From Streptomyces sp. NBC_00237 (GTDB taxonomy: Bacteria; Actinomycetota; Actinomycetes; Streptomycetales; Streptomycetaceae): DNA of 64,000 nucleotides. Positions 15,577 through 24,227 of the stretch are shown piece by piece. Position 1 is the first letter of the stretch; the number at the start of each line of letters is the position of its first letter. The stretch lies in NCBI RefSeq assembly GCF_026342435.1, contig NZ_JAPEMT010000001.1:1792501-1856500 (forward strand), read 5' to 3'. The translations under genes were made by a program, and so were the position numbers. The notes below the pieces were generated by a model, which did not search any database, was not told the DNA's origin, and worked only from the letters and a program-made list of their open reading frames with translations.

Positions 15577-18153
15577 TCACCCAGCCGTCACGTACAGTGC
15601 CCGCGCCACCTGCGCGAACTCCCCCTTCGGGTGCGCCCGGAACAGCGGCTGCGTGCCGAACAGCACGACCTGCGCCCCCGTTGCCGACGTCCCGCTGACC
15701 ACGGCCGCCCGGCCCGCCGCGTCCTTCGGTCCGCCCTTGCCGTCCTCGCCCGCACGCCAGTGCCCGGAGACGAGCGGGTTGCCGCCCGCCTTCCCGTACG
15801 ACTGATCGGCGCGAACGCCCTTCCCGAGCCCGGTGAACCACATCGGCGAGAAGACGAAGGTGTGCGAGGGAGCCCCACCCGTCACCGCGCTGCCCGCCGC
15901 GTTGTCGACCCGTACGACACCGTTGGCGTCGCCGTTGCCCTGCACGGCCGTGGCGGCGATCAGCTGGGCGTCGGCGTTCAACTGCGCGCCCGCGTCGCCG
16001 AGTCCCACCACTCCGTGCTCCTTCAGGAAGGCGTCCAGCCCGGCCTTCGCCGCCGCCTTCAGCTTCCCGTACTCCAGATCCGCCGACACGTACAGCGTGT
16101 CGGCCTTCTTCCAGTCGAATCCCGCGTTCAGCACGTCGGTCGACACGGGCGTGACGTCGAAGCCCATCTCCCGCAGTGCGAACAGCTCACCGGGCGAGAC
16201 GGCAGCCGCCACCCGGGTCCGTCCGATCGCCGAGACGCCCTTGGCGCGCGTCGCGTGGAACGCGACCCCGAACCGGTCCGCGAGCCGGACGGCCTTCCAC
16301 CGCGCCGACCCGGGAACCACGGCGGTCCCGTCGGCGGCCCGCCGCACCTTCACACCGTCGGCCAGCAGGGAGTTGAGGGCGGCGACCTCCTTGGGGTCGT
16401 CCAGCCGCAGCTGCAAGTCCCCCCGCGGAGCGACGTACCCGGTCGCGGAAGCGGCGTGCACGCTGCGGCTCGGAACCTCGACGGCCCCCTTCGCGACGCG
16501 GTCCACGCTCGCACCCCACAGCAGCCCGAGGCTCCACCCGGAGATGTCGTACATCACGGAGACGTCGGCACTGATGTCCCGCCCGTCCGCCAGGATCACG
16601 TTCGCGACCCCGCGCTTGGGCTGCTTCATGTCGACGACGTACGACCCGGCGGGGTAGCTCTTCCCGCCCGCACGGAAGCTGCGCAGCGCCCGCTCGACCT
16701 TCACGTCGTTGGCCACGAGGTGGTCGACGAGCCGCGCCGCCGCCACGCCCGACCGCTGCCCGTCGCCGCCCGCCGGAATGACGTACGCGCTCGGGAACTC
16801 GGTCGTGTACACGTCCTCCGGGCCGATCCCCGGAACGCCGGGCACGGTCTCCTCGGAGACGGGCACCTGCTTGGCCCCGGTCGCGCCCCGCCGGAAGGTC
16901 TCGATCTGGTCGGCGATGACGGACGTCCGGCGCGTGGCGGTGTAGTCGATGGCCGCCTTGATGGCCGCACCCGCGATGTCCGTATTGATCGCCGACCGCC
17001 GCCGCAGCTCCGCCACGGGCTGGCTGTCGTACTCCTCGTTGTTGACCTGCAACGGGATTTCGATGGTGTGCGTGGCGACCGCACCCTGGAAGGGCATGTA
17101 CTGCGGGGTGAAGACGGGCGGCCAGTCGTCCCACCCTTCCTTCTGGTCCCGGAAGGGAATGACGGCCGGGTCGACGCCGTCCTTGGCAGGCGTGTACCCG
17201 AGCCCGTTCACAGCGGCTTCCATTCCCAGCGCGTTCGCGTAGGAATTCTTCAGGAAGAGGTCGTACTCGTAATTCTCCCCGTGCGGCGGGGTCGTCGGCT
17301 CGATCAGCGTCCCGTTGACGTACCCGTGCATGTCGAGCATGACGGCGGGCTGCTTGTCGATGGCGATCTGCCTGATGGCGCGGGCCTCGGGCTGGGTGGC
17401 GGTGATGAAGTCGCGGTTGATGTCGAAGCCGTTGGAGTTCGCCCGCGTCCCGGCTATGCGACCGTCCGGATTCGCCGTGACGTTGAAGTACAGCCGATTC
17501 TCATCGAGCATCTTCCGCGTCTTGGCGTCCTTCGCGGACGCCAGCTCGCCTATGAGCTTCAGGGACGCATCCGTCCCCTCCCACTCATTCCCGTGAATGT
17601 TGTTGTTGACGAACAGCGGCGTCTTGTAATCCGCCTTTATCTCACGGTCCTTGGCGGCCTTCGCCGGGGAGTTCTCGATCAGTTCCCGCATCTGCTCCTG
17701 CCGCCCGGCCTCCCGCCGGCTCTCCGGCGCGGTGACGGTCACCAGGTACAGGTCGTGCCCACCCGCCGACTTCCCGGCCAGCTCCACGCTCACACGGTCG
17801 CTCTGCTTCTGCAGCTGATTCAGCTTCGGCGCTATCGCGTGGTACGGCGTCAGCCCCAACTTGATCGACTTGTCGGCCGGGTTGGGCGCGGGCTCCTTGA
17901 GCCGGGTGTGCCGGGGGAAGCCGTCGGTCCGGCTCCCGTGCCGCACCCCCGCGTCCCCGAGGGCCCGCTCGGCGGCACCTTCCCCGGTCCGCGCGGCAGG
18001 CCCCCTCAACTCCCTTTCCGCGTCGGGGCGTTCGTGCTTCTTGTCCCCCTTGGGTCCGGGGGCTGCCTGCGCTCCGGTGGCGGGGACGATGAGCGCGGCC
18101 CCGGCGAGGGCGGCGGTGGCGACGAGCACGGGTCTCGGTATGCGTACGGTCAT
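15577..18153 (-). CDS. Secreted M14-family zinc carboxypeptidase
   Basis: An 858-residue secreted protein with a typical signal peptide ending ATGAQAAPG (cleavage near residue 30). The M14 domain spans about 95-400. The zinc site is His187/Glu190 in IHGNEWEG and His276 in LDMHGY. The substrate-binding Arg is in DINRDF (Arg247) and the catalytic Glu365 is in THTIEIP. The 450-residue C-terminal part (SAYVIPAGGDGQRSG, GKSYPAGSYVVDM) is the beta-rich accessory region seen in large actinobacterial M14 enzymes. It should remove C-terminal residues from peptides outside the cell. It stands alone, with the upstream gene in the same direction about 100 bases away. Confidence 0.92.
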   Translation of the reverse strand: MTVRIPRPVLVATAALAGAALIVPATGAQAAPGPKGDKKHERPDAERELRGPAARTGEGAAERALGDAGVRHGSRTDGFPRHTRLKEPAPNPADKSIKLGLTPYHAIAPKLNQLQKQSDRVSVELAGKSAGGHDLYLVTVTAPESRREAGRQEQMRELIENSPAKAAKDREIKADYKTPLFVNNNIHGNEWEGTDASLKLIGELASAKDAKTRKMLDENRLYFNVTANPDGRIAGTRANSNGFDINRDFITATQPEARAIRQIAIDKQPAVMLDMHGYVNGTLIEPTTPPHGENYEYDLFLKNSYANALGMEAAVNGLGYTPAKDGVDPAVIPFRDQKEGWDDWPPVFTPQYMPFQGAVATHTIEIPLQVNNEEYDSQPVAELRRRSAINTDIAGAAIKAAIDYTATRRTSVIADQIETFRRGATGAKQVPVSEETVPGVPGIGPEDVYTTEFPSAYVIPAGGDGQRSGVAAARLVDHLVANDVKVERALRSFRAGGKSYPAGSYVVDMKQPKRGVANVILADGRDISADVSVMYDISGWSLGLLWGASVDRVAKGAVEVPSRSVHAASATGYVAPRGDLQLRLDDPKEVAALNSLLADGVKVRRAADGTAVVPGSARWKAVRLADRFGVAFHATRAKGVSAIGRTRVAAAVSPGELFALREMGFDVTPVSTDVLNAGFDWKKADTLYVSADLEYGKLKAAAKAGLDAFLKEHGVVGLGDAGAQLNADAQLIAATAVQGNGDANGVVRVDNAAGSAVTGGAPSHTFVFSPMWFTGLGKGVRADQSYGKAGGNPLVSGHWRAGEDGKGGPKDAAGRAAVVSGTSATGAQVVLFGTQPLFRAHPKGEFAQVARALYVTAG

Positions 18154-18259
18154 GGACGTGCGTACCTCCGGGTGGGACTGCGGAAGATCGGTCGTCGATC
18201 GGTACGCAGCGGTCTACCGGCTGAACGCGGGTGACACAAGGGGGTATGGGTAATGAGCC

Positions 18260-19342
18260 CTACGACCGGGTCGCGTTCCCGCACGCCCCGTCGGGGCCGT
18301 CTCCGGTCACGGCCTTGCTCCGGTCGTACGGGTCGAGGCCCGGCCCCTCACCCGGCGCCCGCGGTCCGAACTCGGGCGCGAAGTACCCGGTGTGCTTACC
18401 GTCGCACCCCCCGTTGGTCATGTTCACCTTGTACGAGATCAGCGAGAAGGTCCCCGGCACGGTCCGCACCTTCGCCGGGTCGTCCCAACTCGCCACGACC
18501 TCACGCCGCACGACGGTCCGCACGACGTCGTCGCTCCCGGCAGCCGCCTTGACGACCGGATACACGTACGTGACGTCGCTGGCCACCACCAGCGCACCCC
18601 GCTCGCCCTCCCGCACGCTCAGCTGCCCCCGCACCTTCACCACGTCCCCGACCAGCCGCGTCTTCTCGCTGTCGAACCTGCTGAACAGCAACAACGGATC
18701 GTGCTTCTCGTCCGGCCTGGTGAAGGCCCGCTCGAAGAAGCGGGGCATGTCCTCCTGCTTCGGATTGACGAGCGCGATGGCCTTGTCGGGCCGCTTCCCC
18801 CGCAACACACCCGCGTCCAGATTCCCCTCGAACAAGAACTTCCGCGTCTGTTCGATCGCCTGCTCCACCTGCGCGGCACTCATCCACCCGACCGCCTTGG
18901 CGGCGGGCACGGAGATCCCGGCCGCCCCATCCGCCCAGAGCGCGGCGGGCGACCCCCGGAAGGGCTCCTCCACGGTGCCGCGCTGCTGACGGGAACCGGT
19001 CTCGAACCCGGCGCTCGGCTCACCCGCGACCACGCCCCGCCCCCCGTCCCCGCCGAACCACCCGGCCAGGCTGCCGGGCGTCAACGCCACCCACAGCAGC
19101 CCCAACGCGGCCACCACCGCCACGACATGCCACGCCTTCAACCGCCGCCTGGGCCCGCTCGGCGCGTGCGCCCGCCAGGGCACGGCCTGCCCCGGCTCCT
19201 CCCGCAACCGCCGCGTCACCTGCCGGGCCCGCGCGGAGGGCTCCTTCGGGGCGTCCGGCACCCCGTTCACGGAGTCCCGAAGAAACCGCTCCCACTCCTC
19301 CTCGGAGACCGAAGACCCGTCGTCCGCCGTACCCGTACTCAC
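18260..19342 (-). CDS. Hypothetical membrane-anchored protein with extracellular domain
   Basis: I chose the GTG at 19342 (VSTGTADDGSSVSEEEWERF), which has GGGGAG 7 bases upstream; this gives 360 residues. The N-terminal 75 residues are cytosolic and acidic then basic. One transmembrane helix lies at about 80-98 (AWHVVAVVAALGLLWVAL). The remaining 260 residues are outside. The external part contains MSAAQVEQAIEQTRKFLFEG and SLISYKVNMTNGGCDGKH. This layout is common for uncharacterised Streptomyces surface proteins. I cannot assign a function. Its start abuts the RsbW-like relic at 19339. Confidence 0.75.
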   Translation of the reverse strand: MSTGTADDGSSVSEEEWERFLRDSVNGVPDAPKEPSARARQVTRRLREEPGQAVPWRAHAPSGPRRRLKAWHVVAVVAALGLLWVALTPGSLAGWFGGDGGRGVVAGEPSAGFETGSRQQRGTVEEPFRGSPAALWADGAAGISVPAAKAVGWMSAAQVEQAIEQTRKFLFEGNLDAGVLRGKRPDKAIALVNPKQEDMPRFFERAFTRPDEKHDPLLLFSRFDSEKTRLVGDVVKVRGQLSVREGERGALVVASDVTYVYPVVKAAAGSDDVVRTVVRREVVASWDDPAKVRTVPGTFSLISYKVNMTNGGCDGKHTGYFAPEFGPRAPGEGPGLDPYDRSKAVTGDGPDGACGNATRS

Positions 19343-19730
19343 ACTGACTCCCCGTACAGCTCTCGCTGCCTCTCGTCCCCGCTCCGGTTTCCCCCCAGGG
19401 CGGCCCACGAAATAATCACACAGGGGTACGACCCGCTCCCGCTCGGCGGGCCCAGCCGGTGGGGCCAGAAGGCGTCCGGCTTCAGGTCCAGCTCGCACCA
19501 GACCTCCTTGCCGACGGTCGGCGTCACGACGTCCCAGCGCGCGGCGAGCCTGGACACGAGGGCCGGCCCGCCGCCCGAACTTCTCGTCGGGGGCGGCGAC
19601 CCGGGCCACGGGAAGCCGTTCCCCGCGTGCGTCGGTGACCACGATGCGGAGGGTGGTGGCGGTGAGCGTGAGGTGTGCGCGGGACCGGCTTCGGAGCCTG
19701 AGTCCCCCTGCCGAATCCCGCATCGCGGAC
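19339..19730 (-). pseudogene. Frameshifted relic of an RsbW-like anti-sigma/ATP-binding protein
   Basis: Two adjacent frames on the minus strand each carry part of one HATPase_c_2 domain. One frame reads HLTLTATTLRIVVTDARGER then LPVARVAAPDE, the strand and G1 region. A second frame then takes over near 19585 with ALVSRLAARWDVV and TVGKEVWCELDL, the usual end of these proteins (compare LVDALADRW...GKTVWAEL). The N-terminal half, including the ELVTNAVRH helix and a start codon, is missing. This looks like a decayed member of the large Streptomyces RsbW-like family. It ends next to the start of the gene at 18260-19342. Confidence 0.65.
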
Positions 19731-19792
19731 GTACGGTCCAAGGAATGGACACTCCCTGTCGCCCGCCCCACCCCCCTGCCAAGATCCCCCGC

Positions 19793-20434
19793 ATGACTGA
19801 TCACGTACGCAAGGCATACGCGCAAGCCGCCGAAGAGGCCGTGCGGCTGCTCGGGACCGGGGAAGTGGCCCAGCGCTGGGAGGCCGGGTCCGTGCTCCCC
19901 GGCATGTCCGTCGGAGCCCTCGCCGGGCACCTCGCGAACAGCGTCCTCCAGGTCGAGTGGTTCCTCGACGGCCCGGTCGCCGACGCCGAACCCGTCTCCG
20001 CCGTGCGCTACTACGGCCGCCTCGTCGGCACGACCGAGTACGACTCCGCACTCAACACGGGAGTGCGCGCCCGTAGCGAGGAGACCGCTGCCGCAGGCCC
20101 CGCCGTCGTCGCCGAACAGGCCCGTGCGGCCTGGGAACGGCTGGAGCCCCGCCTCCACAGCGAGCCCGCCGACCGGCGCGTGGCCGTACTCCACCGCCCC
20201 GGCGAGGAAATGCTCCTCGACGGCTACCTCCGGACGCGCTGCGTCGAACTCGCCGTCCACCTCGAAGACCTCGCCCTGAGCGTGGACGCCCCGTCCGAGA
20301 CCCCCGACGCGACACTCGCCGTCGCCGTGGACGTCCTCGTCGCCGCCGCCCGCGACCGCCACGGCGACCAGGCCGTCCTGCACGCGCTCTCCCGCAGCGA
20401 GCGGGACACGCATCACGCCTTGCGGGTCCTGTAG
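19793..20434 (+). CDS. Mycothiol-dependent maleylpyruvate isomerase-type (DinB-fold) protein
   Basis: A 213-residue protein from the ATG at 19793. The pattern GMSVGALAGHLANSVLQVEWFLD (about 38-60) is the MDMPI N-terminal helix, with the metal-ligand His in GALAGHL. The rest is helical, and CVELAVHLEDLALS supplies a second His cluster. Family members are DinB-fold metal enzymes that often use mycothiol to isomerise or detoxify electrophiles. No pathway genes are adjacent, so the substrate is unknown. Confidence 0.8.
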   Translation: MTDHVRKAYAQAAEEAVRLLGTGEVAQRWEAGSVLPGMSVGALAGHLANSVLQVEWFLDGPVADAEPVSAVRYYGRLVGTTEYDSALNTGVRARSEETAAAGPAVVAEQARAAWERLEPRLHSEPADRRVAVLHRPGEEMLLDGYLRTRCVELAVHLEDLALSVDAPSETPDATLAVAVDVLVAAARDRHGDQAVLHALSRSERDTHHALRVL

Positions 20435-20525
20435 TCGAGTGCCGCGGGCACGCACCCTCCCCGCTCGTGAGCGTGTGCCCGTGACCCCTCCCACCAGGGC
20501 ACCAACCCCCCTCTACTCTGTTTGC

Positions 20526-21326
20526 ATGAGAGATCTCGGGGTGGGTTTCAGGTACTTGGCCAAGGGCCAGCGGTGGATGTCGCAGCACGGGCGGAGCTAC
20601 GGGCTCGGGCTGCTGCCCGGTCTCGTCACGCTCGTCCTGTACGTCGCCGCCCTCGTCGGCCTCGTCGCCTGGTCCGACGACTTCGTCGCCTGGGCGACCC
20701 CCTTCGCCGACGGCTGGGGCGAGACCTGGCTGAAGATCTTCCGGGGGCTGCTCCGCGTCCTGCTCTTCGCGCTCGCCCTCTTCCTCGCCGTCGTCACCTT
20801 CACCGCCGTGACCCTGCTGGTCGGGCAGCCTTTCTACGAGGCCCTGTCCGAGCGCGTCGACAAGTCCCGGTCGCCCGACGGGACCGCGCCCGAGTCCGGG
20901 CTCTCGCTCGGCCGCGAGCTGTGGATCTCGGCGCGCGACAGCCTCCGCGTGCTGGTGCGGGTGCTGTTCTACGGGATCCTGCTCTTCGCGTGCGGCTTCA
21001 TCCCGGTGATCGGGCAGACCGTCGTCCCGGTCCTCGGCTTCTGCGTGTCCGGCTTCTTCCTCACCGAGGAGCTGACCGCCGTCGCCCTCCAGCGCAGGGG
21101 CATCGAACTCAAGGAGCGGCTGGCCCTGCTGAGGAGCCGCCGCTCGATGATCCTCGGCTTCGGCGTGCCGCTCACGCTCGCGTACCTGGTGCCGTTCGTG
21201 GCCGTCTTCCTGATGCCGGGGGCCGTCGCGGGAGCCACCCTGATGGCCCGCGACCTCCTCGACGAGCCCTCGATCGACGACGAGGAGAGCGACGACGCCG
21301 ATTCTGCGGCTACGGCAGCGGGCTGA
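20526..21326 (+). CDS. EI24/CysZ-family membrane protein
   Basis: A 266-residue integral membrane protein from the ATG at 20526. Hydrophobic stretches appear at about 28-48, 75-100, 145-180 and 215-240, with GQPFYEALSERVDK between the second and third. This pattern marks the EI24 (Etoposide-induced 2.4, DUF540) family, related to the sulfate permease CysZ. The C-terminal tail is very acidic (DDEESDDADSA). No sulfur genes are adjacent, so a sulfate role is not supported. Its last 17 bases overlap the convergent hydrolase gene. Confidence 0.85.
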   Translation: MRDLGVGFRYLAKGQRWMSQHGRSYGLGLLPGLVTLVLYVAALVGLVAWSDDFVAWATPFADGWGETWLKIFRGLLRVLLFALALFLAVVTFTAVTLLVGQPFYEALSERVDKSRSPDGTAPESGLSLGRELWISARDSLRVLVRVLFYGILLFACGFIPVIGQTVVPVLGFCVSGFFLTEELTAVALQRRGIELKERLALLRSRRSMILGFGVPLTLAYLVPFVAVFLMPGAVAGATLMARDLLDEPSIDDEESDDADSAATAAG

Positions 21327-22047
21327 GTGGGCTGAGTACCAGAGGTACGTCCGCGAGCGCCAGCCCCGGCCTCTCCGCCGGGGCCTCCGCCAGCAGTCCG
21401 CCGCCCGCGCCCCACACCGCACTGCGCCCGCATCCCGTCCACGGCCCCGCCGGTCCGGCGTGGTTGGCCAGCACGACCGGCAGGCCGAAGTCCCGCGCGA
21501 GGGCGGGGTAGAGGGTCGACCGTTCCTCCTCGCCGCCCCCGACCCCGTACAGGGAACTCGCCAGCCACAGCCCGCACCCGTCCGCCACCGCCTCGGCGGC
21601 GAGCGCGGGAAAGTGGTTGTCGTAGCAGGTGGCCAGGGCAATGCGGGTGCCGTCCAGGGTGAAGCGGCCGGGGGCCGAGCCCGCCTCGAAGAGCTTCCGT
21701 TCGCCCTCGAAGAGGTGGCGCTTCGCGTACGTGGTGAGGGGCGAGCCTTCTGGCCCGTACACGAAGGTCATCAGGCGTCCGGCGGAGGCGCAGTTGACGA
21801 CGGCTGCCGTGCCCGTCTCGCGGCAGGCGGCCCGGACGGGGGTCAGGCGGGGGTCATCCGGGCCGCTCATCCACAGGCCGGGCGACGCGGTCAGCAGCTC
21901 CAACTCGTAACCCGTGACGGTCAGTTCGGCGAAGACGGTGAGGCGTGCGTCCGACGCGGCGGCCTCCCGCACGAAAGCCGCCATGGTGGCGACGTTGGCG
22001 GTGATGTCACCGGGGCGGGCGGAGAACTGGGCGGTGGCTATGCGCAT
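21310..22047 (-). CDS. Carbon-nitrogen (nitrilase-superfamily) hydrolase
   Basis: A 245-residue protein with the complete Glu-Lys-Cys triad: Glu41 (VFAELTVTGY), Lys109 (YAKRHLFEGE) and Cys141 (LATCYDNHFP). These enzymes hydrolyse amides or nitriles. The size and the Lys motif suit a small omega-amidase or carbamoylase-like branch. It overlaps the convergent EI24 gene at its 3' end and lies back to back with a LysE exporter gene. The substrate is unknown. Confidence 0.88.
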   Translation of the reverse strand: MRIATAQFSARPGDITANVATMAAFVREAAASDARLTVFAELTVTGYELELLTASPGLWMSGPDDPRLTPVRAACRETGTAAVVNCASAGRLMTFVYGPEGSPLTTYAKRHLFEGERKLFEAGSAPGRFTLDGTRIALATCYDNHFPALAAEAVADGCGLWLASSLYGVGGGEEERSTLYPALARDFGLPVVLANHAGPAGPWTGCGRSAVWGAGGGLLAEAPAERPGLALADVPLVLSPLSPLP

Positions 22048-22139
22048 GGAAGCCCAGTGTTCCAGTAGCCGTTCCCGTACCCGTTCCAGTATCCGGAAAG
22101 GGGTTGATCAAGGACGGAGCCGACGGCAGCATCACGTAC

Positions 22140-22748
22140 ATGACAGAAGTCCTCGCCGTCGCGCTGATCACCGTCCTCGCCGTCATCAGCCCGGGTGCTG
22201 ACTTCGCGATGGTCGTCCGCAACAGCTACCTGTACGGGCGGACCACCGGCCTCCTCGGCGCCGCCGGAGTCGCGGCAGGTGTCCTCGTCCACGTCACGTA
22301 CACCATGCTGGGCGTCGGCCTGCTGATCGCCTCCTCCACCGCCCTCTTCACCGCCATCAAGCTCCTCGGCGCGGCCTACCTCGTCTACATCGGCCTGCGC
22401 ACCTTCTTCGCCCGCGCCGAACTCTCCGTCGACCTGGAGGGCAAGCGCGAACTGTCGCCGCTCGGGGCGATGCGGGCCGGGTTCCTGACGAACGTGCTCA
22501 ACCCCAAGACGACCCTCTTCGTCGTGTCGACCTTCACGCAGGTCGTCGGGCCCGAAACGGCGCTCTGGCAGCAGGCGGGCTACGGACTCTTCATGTCCGT
22601 CGCGCACTTCGGCTGGTTCGCCCTGGTGGCGCTCTTCTTCTCGGACGGCCGCCTGCGCGCGGCCATGCTCCGCCGTCAGAAGGCGCTCAACCGGGGGATC
22701 GGCTCGGTGCTGGTGGGGCTCGGGGTGACGTTGGGGCTGGCCCGCTGA
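22140..22748 (+). CDS. LysE-family exporter
   Basis: A 202-residue RhtB/LysE-type membrane protein. The ATG at 22140 starts MTEVLAVALITVLAVISPGA; a TTG at 22104 would add 12 residues. The family pattern SPGADFAMVVRNSYLYGR follows the first helix, and GFLTNVLNPKTTLFVVS marks the third to fourth segment. About six membrane helices are visible. It exports amino acids, homoserine lactone-like or other small metabolites by family analogy. It is divergent from the nitrilase-family hydrolase, with only 90 bases between starts. Confidence 0.88.
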   Translation: MTEVLAVALITVLAVISPGADFAMVVRNSYLYGRTTGLLGAAGVAAGVLVHVTYTMLGVGLLIASSTALFTAIKLLGAAYLVYIGLRTFFARAELSVDLEGKRELSPLGAMRAGFLTNVLNPKTTLFVVSTFTQVVGPETALWQQAGYGLFMSVAHFGWFALVALFFSDGRLRAAMLRRQKALNRGIGSVLVGLGVTLGLAR

Positions 22749-22770
22749 AGCCCCGAGCCCCCATTCGCGG

Positions 22771-24024
22771 CTACTTCGCCGCCGCCACCCGCAGTACCTC
22801 CCGCACCTGCGCCACGATGTCCGACCGGTTCTTCACGAACACCGGATCCGTGATCTCCGTGGTGTTCGCCCGGTCGAACTCCAGCACCGGCGTGTGCAGA
22901 TGGCCGCCCGGGACCGTCAGACCGAGCCGGTCGCGCAGCAGGGTCGCCCGGTAGGCGATCTCGTTGGAAAGGTAGTCGCCGCCGCCCCCGGCCCGCGCCG
23001 CCGAACCGGGCGTCGGCCCGTCCGGCCGCACCACGGGCCCGGCCCCGCCCGCCGGGACCTCCGTCACCGACGTGTTGTCGTACACCGGGAAGGGGCCCGT
23101 GCGCGCCGCGACGATCCGCGCGTACGGGAGGGACGTGCGCGTCCACTGGGGCTGCGAGGCGGGATCGGAGACGGGGACGGGGCCGGTCCGCCCGATGTTC
23201 AGGTTGTCGCCGAAGCCGCCCCGCCAGGCCCCGTTGAACCGTTCCACGTCGAAGCGGCCGGGGCGGCCCTGGCTGATCGTGGTGAACAGGTCGACGCCGC
23301 GCAGGTGCGGACGCAGCGCCCGCTCCACCTCGCCGTCCGCGAAGTCGTCCCAGCGCACCGGGAAGACGGCCGTCTCGACGCGGGCGAGCCGTCCGTCGGC
23401 GGTACGGATCACGGTGCCGTCCAGGGCGAGGGCGGTGGCCCCCGACGGATTGCCGATCCGGATGTCGCGGTCCAGCGTGAACGGGTCGAAGCCCGTCACC
23501 AGCACGCGCCGCAGCCCCTTCCCGGCGAAGCGAATGCTGTCCTGCCCGCGCGAGGTCCGTTCCAGCCGCTCCACGAGCCGGTCCCTGTCACGGTCGGACA
23601 GCCCGAACCCCGGTGCCCAGGCGCGCAGTTCACGCGTCATGGCCAACCGCGCCCAGTACAGCGGCCGGTCGTCGCCCCGGCTCAGGTCGCCGCCCGCCGG
23701 GCCCCGCCCCTGCGCCCGGTCCACGGCCCGCCGCCACACCTGCGCGCCGTGCCGGTCCACGACCTCCTGCGCCTCGCGGTACGTCGACGCCCCGGCCAGC
23801 GCCTTCACGAAGCGGGGCGCGACCGTGTCGAACCCGCTGCGGCGCAGGATCTCCTGCGGGGCCGCCCGCTCCAGCCGGGCCTCCTCGACCGTGGGAGCGG
23901 CGGCCGGAGCCGCCTGCGCACCGGCGGTCTGCGTACTGGTGGGCAGGGCCGCCGCCGTGCAGGCGAGGGCCGAGAGGAGAGCCAGCGTGAGAACGCCCCC
24001 GCCCGTACGTGTGCTGCGTCGCAT
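22771..24024 (-). CDS. Secreted pyroglutamyl-peptidase I homologue with Ser replacing the catalytic Cys
   Basis: The ATG at 24024, preceded by AAGGACGAGG, gives 417 residues with an N-terminal signal sequence (VLTLALLSALACTAAALP). Residues 1-170 are an extension not found in the cytosolic enzyme. From 172 the C15 peptidase core is clear: RVLVTGFDPF (173-182), then SQGRPGRFDVERFN with the Glu261 equivalent. GDYLSNEIAYR (349-359) corresponds to the active-site segment RYLCNxxxYR, but residue 353 is Ser, not Cys. GGHLHTPVLEF (373-383) supplies the His. It could be a serine variant, a binding protein or inactive. A secreted C15 homologue is itself unusual. Confidence 0.8.
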   Translation of the reverse strand: MRRSTRTGGGVLTLALLSALACTAAALPTSTQTAGAQAAPAAAPTVEEARLERAAPQEILRRSGFDTVAPRFVKALAGASTYREAQEVVDRHGAQVWRRAVDRAQGRGPAGGDLSRGDDRPLYWARLAMTRELRAWAPGFGLSDRDRDRLVERLERTSRGQDSIRFAGKGLRRVLVTGFDPFTLDRDIRIGNPSGATALALDGTVIRTADGRLARVETAVFPVRWDDFADGEVERALRPHLRGVDLFTTISQGRPGRFDVERFNGAWRGGFGDNLNIGRTGPVPVSDPASQPQWTRTSLPYARIVAARTGPFPVYDNTSVTEVPAGGAGPVVRPDGPTPGSAARAGGGGDYLSNEIAYRATLLRDRLGLTVPGGHLHTPVLEFDRANTTEITDPVFVKNRSDIVAQVREVLRVAAAK

Positions 24025-24152
24025 CCCTCGTCCTTCCGTAGAGCCCCGAACCGGCGAGGCCCCAGTATCGGAGGGCGACGACCGTGACGGAAGGGGACCT
24101 TGGGGAAGACGGGTCGGCGCCGCGCCGCCGGACGGCCTCCTCGGCGTACGCC

Positions 24153-24202
24153 GGTGCCGGTGGCGCGAGGGGCCCGTGGTGCGCGGTGCCGGTGGCGCGA
24201 GG
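24153..24202. repeat. 18-bp perfect direct repeat
   Basis: GGTGCCGGTGGCGCGAGG is present at 24153-24170 and again at 24185-24202, in the gap between the divergently ending TetR gene and the upstream region of the pyroglutamyl-peptidase homologue. It could be a protein-binding pair or a small local duplication. Nothing else is visible in this 200-bp gap. Confidence 0.75.
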
Positions 24203-24227
24203 TACCGGTCCTCCGGCGTCCCGGCCG

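Noticed and set aside
18260..20494. Single long minus-strand frame of 744 codons across three gene regions
   Set aside because: Only the last 360 codons look coding; upstream it is antisense to the DinB-fold gene and passes through the pseudogene region.
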